11,920 bases of DNA, taken from NCBI GenBank assembly GCA_025362255.1, contig JANYGY010000113.1, forward strand, positions 1 to 11,920. Reading direction: 5' to 3'. Within the stretch, counting starts at the first letter, position 1. Each line of letters begins with the position of its first letter. Both the position numbers and the translations under genes were made by a program. Under the pieces are notes generated by a model. That model was not told the origin of the DNA. It did no database searches and worked only from the letters and a program-made list of their open reading frames with translations. This document shows, in pieces, positions 1-5,517 of the stretch. The stretch comes from Planctomycetales bacterium. Lineage in GTDB: Bacteria > Planctomycetota > UBA11346.

Positions 1-557
1 GACAGCCCGGCCGCGTGCGCGACGTCGGCTAACACCACCGGGGTTTCGACGCTGTCATGGAGGAAATCGCGCGCCTGGCCGATGCGCGGGTCGATTTCGG
101 TGGTGGGCCGGCCGCTGTGCACCCGCAACAGGACCTGCTCGATCAGATTGATCACGAGCTGCTCGCGCAGCGGCGTCGAACGCTCGCTCCATTCCTGCAT
201 CTCGCGAAAAGCCCGGGCAACCTTGCGCAGTTCACTGGGATCCAGGTGGATCCGGCCAACCCCCGGCGCCAACGTCGGTTGCGGCAGCAGTTCGGATAAA
301 GCTGCGGGCAGGCCGACGATCAGGTAGGCAACCTGCCATCCTTTGGCTCCCTGAACCAGCCAATCCTGAAAGGCTTCCGGCGCAAAGTGGAGGAGATCAC
401 CCGGCACGATTTCCACCACCCCATCGGGCAGTGAATACGTCACGCTGCCAGCGCGGGTGAGCGAAAAAACGTGATACGAAAATGTCCCGCTCCAGTGCGC
501 GCCGCGGGGCACCCGACTATGCGCGACAAAAGGAACGGTCCCGGCAAAGGTCGGCAC
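1..557 (-). CDS. AraC-family transcriptional regulator, N-terminal part (cut by window edge)
   Basis: The minus-strand frame is open from a GTG at 557 to the left edge, giving about 185 residues. An in-frame TAA at 572-570 lies five codons upstream, so GTG 557 is the first usual start; no good ribosome binding site is visible. Residues 5-90 look like an AraC-type cupin sensor: basic and aromatic N-terminus (HSRVPRGAHWSG), then a segment with VEIVPGDLLHFAPEAFQDW, the usual 'pGdl.l..p' turn. A helical linker follows (RKVARAFREMQEW, REQLVINLIEQVLLR). From about residue 158 the frame enters the DNA-binding domain with IGQARDFLHD and LADVAHAAGLS, which matches the start of an AraC HTH ('la..aGlS...'). 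The second HTH is outside the window. It is divergent from the GH99-like gene at 689, so control of that operon in response to a sugar is a reasonable inference. Confidence 0.85.
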   Translation of the reverse strand, partial: MPTFAGTVPFVAHSRVPRGAHWSGTFSYHVFSLTRAGSVTYSLPDGVVEIVPGDLLHFAPEAFQDWLVQGAKGWQVAYLIVGLPAALSELLPQPTLAPGVGRIHLDPSELRKVARAFREMQEWSERSTPLREQLVINLIEQVLLRVHSGRPTTEIDPRIGQARDFLHDSVETPVVLADVAHAAGL

Positions 558-688
558 GATGAGAATAAATTACCTAATTCTGAGATTAAACACCATGGAT
601 AATGGATTTCATGAGTCTATCTTACCGACTTTACCGTCGCCTTGATCAACGTCCTTATCACCTTTAGTCCCGCCCCTCGGAGCACACG
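558..688. promoter_or_regulatory. Divergent intergenic control region between the AraC gene and the GH99-like gene
   Basis: These 131 bases separate two divergent starts and are clearly more AT-rich than the flanking genes, especially about 560-630, so promoters for both directions should lie here. A GGAG at 679-682, six bases before ATG 689, is a good ribosome binding site for the plus-strand gene. Around 625-640 there is a short direct repeat (TTACCGAC then TTTACCGTC), which could be half of a regulator site but is too short to be convincing. I could not pick out convincing -35/-10 pairs on either strand. Binding by the adjacent AraC protein is inferred from arrangement only. Confidence 0.45.
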
Positions 689-1816
689 ATGACCAAACCT
701 CAACGGACCTATGACGTTGCCGCCTATATCTGGCCGTCCTACACCGGCACCGAGCCGCGCACCCGGATGTTCTGGCCTGAGGGCAATGGCGAATGGGAAA
801 CCGTGCGCAAAGCCACCGCGAAGTTCCCCGGCCATGCGTGGCCGCGCCGGCCTTTGTGGGGCCACTGCAATGAGGCCGACCGCTATGTCATGGAGATGCA
901 GATCGATGCCGCCGCCGATCACGGGGTGAACGTCTTCATCTATGATTGGTACTGGTATGACAGCCGCCCGTTCCTTGAGCAGTGCCTGAATGACGGCTAC
1001 CTCAAGGCCAGCAACAATGAGCGGGTGAAATTCTACCTCATGTGGGCCAATCACGATGTGACCAATCTGTGGGATCGGCGGATCTCCGACCATGAGGACA
1101 ACCTCATCTGGCAGGCCTCGGTCGATCGCGCTGAATTCGAAGTGATCGCCCTGCGCCTGATCAAAAAATATTTCACCCATCCGTCTTATTACTGCATCGG
1201 CGGCAAGCCGGTGTTCATGATCTATGACCTCAACAAGCTGGTCCACGGGCTTGGTGGAATCGCTCAGACCGCCGAGGCGTTCACGTGGTTCCGCGCCCAG
1301 GCGTGCGCCGCCGGACTGCCTGGACTCCATCTGCAGCTCGCCAGCTGGGGCGCCAAGCACCTCAACCTGAGCGGAGTCGATGCGGGCACCACCGCGACGC
1401 CGAGCGAGGCGGTCGATCGTCTCGGCTTCGACAGTCAGACGCATTATCAATACTGCCACTTCACCAACATCGATCGCGACTACGCCGCGCTCATGCCGGA
1501 TGTGCAGGCCGAGTGGCAGCTGATGGATTCCAGCTACAATATTCCGTATTTCCCGCATGTCTCATTGGGCTGGGACAACAATCCCCGGCATCTGAGCTTC
1601 AAACCGGGGATCATCAAAAACAACACTCCTGAGCAGATTGAAAAGGCCTTCGTCCTGGCCCGCGCCTATGTCGATGCCCATCCCGAGCAGGCGCCGCTGA
1701 TCACGATCAACAGCTGGAATGAATGGACCGAGGGCAGCTATCTCCAACCGGATGATCTGTTTGGTTATGGCTATCTCGAAGCCGTGAAATCCGTGTTTTT
1801 GGATCTTCGCGGCTGA
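689..1816 (+). CDS. GH99/WbsX-like glycoside hydrolase-family protein, cytoplasmic
   Basis: This 375-residue protein has no signal peptide and begins just after a GGAG ribosome binding site. It has the features of the GH99-like/WbsX family: an opening strand AAYIWPSY (residues 11-18), NVFIYDWYWYDSRPFLE (81-97), VKFYLMWANHD (113-123), and near the C-terminus SWNEWTEGSYLQPD (342-355). In true GH99 endo-alpha-mannosidases the two catalytic glutamates sit as E-x-x-E in a similar FNEWHEG motif; here E345 and E348 keep that spacing. The family includes proteins named as WbsX glycosyltransferases because they occur in O-antigen loci, so hydrolase versus transferase activity is unsettled. No other polysaccharide-synthesis gene is visible, and the neighbours are an AraC regulator and a beta-helix protein, so glycan breakdown inside the cell is the more likely role. 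The beta-helix gene follows 29 bases downstream, presumably co-transcribed. Confidence 0.85.
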   Translation: MTKPQRTYDVAAYIWPSYTGTEPRTRMFWPEGNGEWETVRKATAKFPGHAWPRRPLWGHCNEADRYVMEMQIDAAADHGVNVFIYDWYWYDSRPFLEQCLNDGYLKASNNERVKFYLMWANHDVTNLWDRRISDHEDNLIWQASVDRAEFEVIALRLIKKYFTHPSYYCIGGKPVFMIYDLNKLVHGLGGIAQTAEAFTWFRAQACAAGLPGLHLQLASWGAKHLNLSGVDAGTTATPSEAVDRLGFDSQTHYQYCHFTNIDRDYAALMPDVQAEWQLMDSSYNIPYFPHVSLGWDNNPRHLSFKPGIIKNNTPEQIEKAFVLARAYVDAHPEQAPLITINSWNEWTEGSYLQPDDLFGYGYLEAVKSVFLDLRG

Positions 1817-1845
1817 CTCCACAGCAACGAGAAAGTCTCCCCATC

Positions 1846-2940
1846 ATGAGTCCACGATTCTATTATATCGACCCCATCGGCGGCAGCGACGCTGCGGATG
1901 GGGCTGCGGAATCGCGTCCCCGACGCACCCAGCCGGGAGCGATCGTGAATCCGGGCGACACGGTGTTGTTCAAGCGCGGCAGCATCATCCGTGAAGTGTT
2001 GCAGACGCGCGACGGCAGTCCCGGCGCGCCGATCACGTATGGTGCGTACGGCACGGGCCCGGATCCGATATTCCTCGGGTCGATTTCTGTGGGTGATGCG
2101 AGCCAGTGGGTTCAAGATCGACCGACACTCTGGCGCTACACCGGCCACATCGCCAGCGAAGTGGGCAACCTGGTATTCAATGATGGGGCGAGCTGCGGCA
2201 CCCTGCGCTGGACTCTGGAAGAGGTTCGTGAGCCGGGTGATTGGCATTACACCGGCATCGGAGACGCCTGCGCCCGCGAGAGTGACGGCCGGCAGGAGCA
2301 GAAGACCAGTACGCTGTTCCTGTGCTCACAGGACAATCCTGGAGCCACGTATACGAGTATCGAAGCGGTGCTGTGGGGTTCGCGGCGATTGGTGGGCGGG
2401 CGGTGCCATCTCATTTTCGAACACCTCTCATTCCGCAATTCCGGGGTCCACGGTTATCAGGATTGCGGCGTCAGCCAGGTGACCATCCGCGCCTGCGATT
2501 TCCGCCATATCGGCGGCGCGGTGTGGAATCGCGAATTGCGGATCCGCTTCGGCAACGCCATCGAATTCTGGGATGGCGCCACCGACATCCTCGTCGAAGA
2601 CTGCACCTTTGACGACATCTATGATTCCGGAGTGACGCATCAGGGCGGCGAAAACCGTAACATTCCACGGCGGCTGCGCTTTCAGCGCAACGTGTTCGAG
2701 CGCTGCGGGATGGCCGCCTATGAATGTCGCGAACCGTCCAGCGAGGTCAGTTTCGAACACAACATCTGTCGCAATGCCGGCTGCGGCTTCAGCATGCTGG
2801 GGGTGGTCGGGCCGCGTCAGTCTGAAATCCATCCCATGCCCATGGGTCATCACATCTTCATCTGGCGCATCGACCCCGGCACCCAGCCAGGCCCGGTGTA
2901 CATCCGCCACAATACGTTCAGCGAATCCCCGAATGGATAG
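1846..2940 (+). CDS. Right-handed parallel beta-helix protein, ended early by an in-frame TAG
   Basis: The frame gives 364 residues. The N-terminus, FYYIDPIGGSDAADG (5-19) then NPGDTVLFKRGSIIRE (35-50), is the usual opening of pectate-lyase-like and related parallel beta-helix proteins. Later come repeated coil-like segments with buried N and C positions: LIFEHLSFRNSGVHGYQ, VTIRACDFRHIGGAVW, ILVEDCTFDDIYDSGVTHQGG, LRFQRNVFERCGMAAYE, VSFEHNICRNAGCGFS, VYIRHNTFSESPNG. The last strand-turn stops abruptly at TAG 2938-2940. The same frame then continues for 58 more codons that still read like this fold, so the gene appears to carry a nonsense mutation. There is no signal peptide, matching the GH99-like gene 29 bases upstream; its ribosome binding site is weak (AGAAAG, rather far from ATG 1846). 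It is probably a polysaccharide lyase, epimerase or glycan-binding protein, but no catalytic residues could be assigned. Confidence 0.75.
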   Translation: MSPRFYYIDPIGGSDAADGAAESRPRRTQPGAIVNPGDTVLFKRGSIIREVLQTRDGSPGAPITYGAYGTGPDPIFLGSISVGDASQWVQDRPTLWRYTGHIASEVGNLVFNDGASCGTLRWTLEEVREPGDWHYTGIGDACARESDGRQEQKTSTLFLCSQDNPGATYTSIEAVLWGSRRLVGGRCHLIFEHLSFRNSGVHGYQDCGVSQVTIRACDFRHIGGAVWNRELRIRFGNAIEFWDGATDILVEDCTFDDIYDSGVTHQGGENRNIPRRLRFQRNVFERCGMAAYECREPSSEVSFEHNICRNAGCGFSMLGVVGPRQSEIHPMPMGHHIFIWRIDPGTQPGPVYIRHNTFSESPNG

Positions 2941-3117
2941 GCGATCTTTTCGATCATCGATCCGGTTGATGAACGGTGGCTGATTCTGGACCACAACTCC
3001 TACCAGCAGACCACGGGTGACGGTTTGATCCGTCTCGGCGGATGCGATTACGCCCCGTCGGATTTCCAACGGTATCAACAGACCGCCGGCCAAGACCGCA
3101 ACAGTCGCCTGCGGTAA
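2941..3117 (+). pseudogene. In-frame continuation of the beta-helix gene after the TAG
   Basis: Directly after TAG 2938-2940 the same frame has no stop for 58 codons, until TAA 3115-3117. It reads AIFSIIDPVDERWLILDHNS, then YQQTTGDGLIRLGG and ends FQRYQQTAGQDRNSRLR. The segment WLILDHNSYQQTTG repeats the strand-turn pattern seen before the stop, and FQRYQQTAGQDRNS resembles the 'F..yq..tG.D..S' segment that closes many beta-helix proteins of this kind. In such proteins a short tail (typically beginning D-P) usually follows; here the TAA comes instead, so the extreme C-terminus also seems to be missing. There is no ATG or ribosome binding site just after the TAG, so this is not a separate gene. 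It could be a decayed gene, a recent point mutation, or a sequencing error. Confidence 0.7.
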
Positions 3118-3145
3118 CCGGCTGCGGAAATTCCCCAGCCGGTTA
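3115..3145 (+). terminator. Hairpin with 10-bp perfect stem overlapping the second stop codon
   Basis: TAACCGGCTG at 3115-3124 is exactly complementary to CAGCCGGTTA at 3136-3145, with an 11-base loop that contains a further small palindrome (GGAAATTCC). The left arm starts with the TAA ending the beta-helix frame. No U-run follows, so this is not a classical rho-independent terminator; it may act as a 3'-end stabiliser or a rho-assisted stop for the GH99-like/beta-helix operon. Confidence 0.55.
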
Positions 3146-3262
3146 GGCACATCATGTTTTCGTGGGGCACTGGCGTGCCGATTGTCCGCGAAATGCTCGT
3201 GAGGCGGGGGCCATGCGGCCTGTAAGCCCAATGGCATTCAGTTAACCATTGGTTGGCTGTTT

Positions 3263-3330
3263 CCTGGGAGCGCCGACGTCCCCGTCGGCTCGATAGACCC
3301 GATGCCGACGGGGACCTCGGCGCCCCCAGG
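3263..3330. repeat. REP/BIME-like nested palindrome
   Basis: A 27-base left arm (3263-3289) and a 27-base right arm (3304-3330) are reverse complements except at two positions, separated by a 14-base spacer. Each arm also contains its own hairpin: GCCGACG-TCCC-CGTCGGC at 3272-3289 on the left, and the corresponding GCCGACG...CCTCGGC with one mismatch at 3304-3321 on the right. Head-to-head palindromic units of this kind are typical of repetitive extragenic palindromes arranged as a BIME. Only one copy is visible in the window and no RAYT transposase gene is present, so its repetitive nature is inferred from structure. Confidence 0.7.
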
Positions 3331-3399
3331 GGTGCCCAGTCCAGGCTCATTGCCCCCAAACCTGAGCAGCCTGCTGAGTGCGAGATGCCGCAGGGTTCA

Positions 3400-3432
3400 T
3401 TCGACTCCTGTGTGACATCCGGCGGAGTCGAA
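3400..3432. promoter_or_regulatory. 9-bp perfect inverted repeat upstream of the sigma gene
   Basis: TTCGACTCC at 3400-3408 is perfectly complementary to GGAGTCGAA at 3424-3432, with a 15-base spacer; the half-site centres are 24 bases apart. It lies 60-93 bases before the sigma-factor start and just before an AT-rich run (AAAAAAAA at about 3446-3453). The position fits an operator for a dimeric regulator or a 5'-leader hairpin. No regulator can be named. Confidence 0.4.
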
Positions 3433-3492
3433 AACGAGCGATTCTAAAAAAAATCGGTCAACAAAGCTCATTTCTGACACTAGGTCATAGTG

Positions 3493-4095
3493 ATGCCCGA
3501 CTTGCCCAATCCTGATGCCACTGCTCTGGATGCCGCCGCTCTCGACGCGTGCGCCAAACGCCTAGCCGCGGGCGATGCCAGTGCCTGCGAAGAGCTGGTG
3601 GCCGCCACCTTGCGCGAGGTGCGTATTTTCGTCGCTGCCAAAGGCAGCTCGCGCGATTTGGTCGATGAAGTGGTGCAGTCGACCTATGTCACCGCCATGG
3701 AACATATTGCCGACTATCGCGGGCCGGGAGTGATTATTCCGTGGCTCAAAGGCATTGCGCGCAACGAGCTTCGCCGGTTGTTGCGCGAACGGGCAAAATG
3801 GGACACGGCCTTCGGCGGCGATGCGATCGAGGCGCTGGTCGCCAGTGTCGCAGTGGTCGGACTCGATACGGAAGAAGCGCACTGGCACGATGAGCGGTTG
3901 CGCGCCCTGGCCCACTGTGTCGGGCAGGTGGCCGAGCCCGGGCGTCGATTGCTCGATCATTGTTATCGCGATGGCTGGTCGATGGAGCAGATCGCCAAGG
4001 CGTCAGGCTCGTCGTATGAGGCGGTGGCTCAGGCCTTGTCGCGACTGCGCAAAAAAATCCGCGCCTGCATCGATCAGCAAGCGGTTCGCACATGA
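3493..4095 (+). CDS. ECF-like sigma-70 family RNA polymerase sigma factor
   Basis: This is a 200-residue protein with two sigma domains. Region 2 spans about residues 34-100: LREVRIFVAAKG, then DLVDEVVQSTYVTAM and VIIPWLKGIARNELRRLLRER, matching the core-binding and -10-recognition helices of ECF factors. Region 4 spans about 135-195, with the helix-turn-helix WSMEQIAKASGSSYEAVAQ followed by ALSRLRKKIR. ATG 3493 is preferred, with AGG at 3482-3484 eight bases upstream; the adjacent in-frame GTG at 3490 is an alternative adding one residue. The last bases overlap the FecR gene as ATGA, so the two are translationally coupled, and the FecR N-terminus is the probable anti-sigma partner. The target promoters are unknown. 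Confidence 0.88.
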   Translation: MPDLPNPDATALDAAALDACAKRLAAGDASACEELVAATLREVRIFVAAKGSSRDLVDEVVQSTYVTAMEHIADYRGPGVIIPWLKGIARNELRRLLRERAKWDTAFGGDAIEALVASVAVVGLDTEEAHWHDERLRALAHCVGQVAEPGRRLLDHCYRDGWSMEQIAKASGSSYEAVAQALSRLRKKIRACIDQQAVRT

Positions 4096-5468
4096 GTGAT
4101 CGCGACGGCTTGACCAGTCGTTACCTCGCCGGCATCGCTACTCCTGCCGAGCACGCGGAGTTGTTGCGCGAATTGCAGGACAACCCCGGATCCCTCACGC
4201 AGTTTCGCGACGAATTGCGTATGCATCTGGCGCTGGCGGCGTATTTGCAGCCAGCAGACGCCGGCGTGGTCGCCGCCTCGGTCGTGCGCGTGCCCCAGGG
4301 CCCGACGCCCTCGGGCCTGCAACGCATCCGGGGCCATGTGAAACCGCCGGTTCGCAAGCGGGCCAAGGCAGCCCGTTTAGCGAACACGCATAATCGCAGG
4401 CCCTGGTGGTGGTTATCCCTGACCGTGGCCGCCTGCGTCCTGGTCGGAATGTATGTGTCCGTGCGGCCAGCCGTCACGTGCGGCCACATCGTTTCAGTGG
4501 TCGGGTCGATTCAGCTTCGGCGAAATGGCGAAGCGATTTCTTCGACAATCGGCACTCAGCTGCGACCCGGTGATCGCTTGGCCTGTACCAGCACTGGCAC
4601 CGTGATTTGGCAGGACGACGCCGGCGCGGAGCTGACCCTGACCGACGGTGCGGTAACCTGTGTGGCGATGCCTAAACGGGTGACGACGGTGCACTCCGGC
4701 ACTTTTCACGCTGAGGTGGTCCCGCGCGCTGCGGGCGATTCGCCGTACGCGATCAGCACGCCCACCTGCGATGTGGTGGTTTTGGGAACTGCCTTCACCC
4801 TGACCGTTCAAGCCCTGCAGACTGACCTGCTCGTTGAGCACGGACGCGTGCAGCTGTCACGAACCGGCACCGCCGAGCAGACGATCGTCGGTGCCGGAGA
4901 ACACGCGCTGGCCACGCCGACGTCGCTCACGGTGGTCGGGCCGGTGGTCCACGAGCAACCGATGACGGCGTTCCGTCTGTCGCAGGATCAGGAAAAATCT
5001 CCAAGAAATCTTGCCTGGGGGCAGGTCGCACCAACGCCAGATCAAGCGGATGGCTGGTGCCTGCAAGGCGTCACGGTTGAAAAAAATCTCGAGATCTACC
5101 TCGCAAACAGTGATTCCAGCGCCGAGCTTTTCACCGTTCCAAACCAAGGAGTGCTGTCGTTTCGCTATTTCGCCTCAGAGGGCGGCAACCTGCTCAGCGC
5201 ATTCGCCTTGAATGGCACGACCGGGAAATCAGTCAGTGTCGCGATCACTGCCACGACCTTTGGCCGCTGGACCACCGTCCAGATCCCGTTGTCGCAGTTT
5301 GTGGTCGAAGGATTTCAGGACCCCGGATTCCGTCCGGGTGATCAGGTAAAGAATTTGATCATCTCCGCTGATCCACCAGAGCGGAACCGCATATTCCTGA
5401 TTGACGACATTTTGGTCACGGGACTCACCAAGACGATGGTGCCGTCAGTGTCAGCCGCCCGTCCTTGA
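4092..5468 (+). CDS. FecR-domain anti-sigma/sensor protein with C-terminal carbohydrate-binding-like domain
   Basis: The start ATG at 4092 overlaps the sigma-gene stop (ATGA). The 458-residue protein has four parts. A short cytoplasmic segment (about 5-50, SRYLAGIATPAEHAELLREL) resembles the anti-sigma N-terminus of FecR-type proteins. A basic linker precedes one membrane segment (about 105-124, WWWLSLTVAACVLVGMYVSV). A FecR domain (about 131-275) carries LRPGDRLAC, ELTLTDGA and the hallmark VVVLGTAFTLTV (228-239). The last part (about 320-445) looks like a jelly-roll module, with LSFRYFASEGG, FGRWTTVQIPLSQF and RIFLIDDILV, similar to carbohydrate-binding domains that describe a ligand-bound beta-sandwich. 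The layout implies that a periplasmic or surface glycan signal is relayed across the membrane to release or activate the sigma factor. The ligand is unknown, and the C-terminal assignment rests on fold-like pattern only. It converges with the minus-strand gene ending 49 bases away. Confidence 0.82.
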   Translation: MSDRDGLTSRYLAGIATPAEHAELLRELQDNPGSLTQFRDELRMHLALAAYLQPADAGVVAASVVRVPQGPTPSGLQRIRGHVKPPVRKRAKAARLANTHNRRPWWWLSLTVAACVLVGMYVSVRPAVTCGHIVSVVGSIQLRRNGEAISSTIGTQLRPGDRLACTSTGTVIWQDDAGAELTLTDGAVTCVAMPKRVTTVHSGTFHAEVVPRAAGDSPYAISTPTCDVVVLGTAFTLTVQALQTDLLVEHGRVQLSRTGTAEQTIVGAGEHALATPTSLTVVGPVVHEQPMTAFRLSQDQEKSPRNLAWGQVAPTPDQADGWCLQGVTVEKNLEIYLANSDSSAELFTVPNQGVLSFRYFASEGGNLLSAFALNGTTGKSVSVAITATTFGRWTTVQIPLSQFVVEGFQDPGFRPGDQVKNLIISADPPERNRIFLIDDILVTGLTKTMVPSVSAARP

Positions 5469-5517
5469 GTCGACTGGCGGGCCGAATCGAACACCTGGTC
5501 AGTGGGCGGCGAGCGGG

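Larger units (their letters stand above)
3118..3492. other. Gene-free interval rich in inverted repeats
   Basis: I see no credible gene on either strand here; short open frames lack start signals and protein-like composition. The stretch holds the right part of the 10-bp-stem hairpin, an imperfect hairpin at 3225-3258 (CCAATGG 3228-3234 pairing with CCATTGG 3246-3252, with outer AGCC/GGCT pairs, followed by GTTT), the large nested palindrome at 3263-3330, the inverted repeat at 3400-3432, and an AT-rich run at about 3440-3480 that probably includes the sigma-gene promoter. Four palindromic elements in under 330 bases is dense compared with the rest of the window. Confidence 0.7.

Noticed and set aside
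630..672. Sigma-70-like -35/-10 pair (TTGATC ... TTTAGT) before the GH99-like gene
   Set aside because: The spacing is only about 15 bases and the -10 match is poor, so I did not annotate it as a promoter.
617..1558. Long minus-strand open frame (313 codons) opposite the GH99-like gene
   Set aside because: It is antisense to a gene with clear family motifs, and its composition is that of a codon-position shadow in GC-rich DNA.
2938..2940. TAG read as pyrrolysine or another programmed recoding signal
   Set aside because: No insertion element or recoding machinery is visible, and the protein family is not known for it; a nonsense mutation or sequencing error is simpler.
2428..3237. Minus-strand open frame of 269 codons over the beta-helix gene and its tail
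   Set aside because: It has no recognisable motif and lies opposite the beta-helix coding frame; it is explained as a shadow.
5469..5517. Shared terminator between the convergent FecR and discoidin/Calx-beta genes
   Set aside because: Only a short AGTCGACT palindrome is present; no stable stem with a T-run could be found on either strand.
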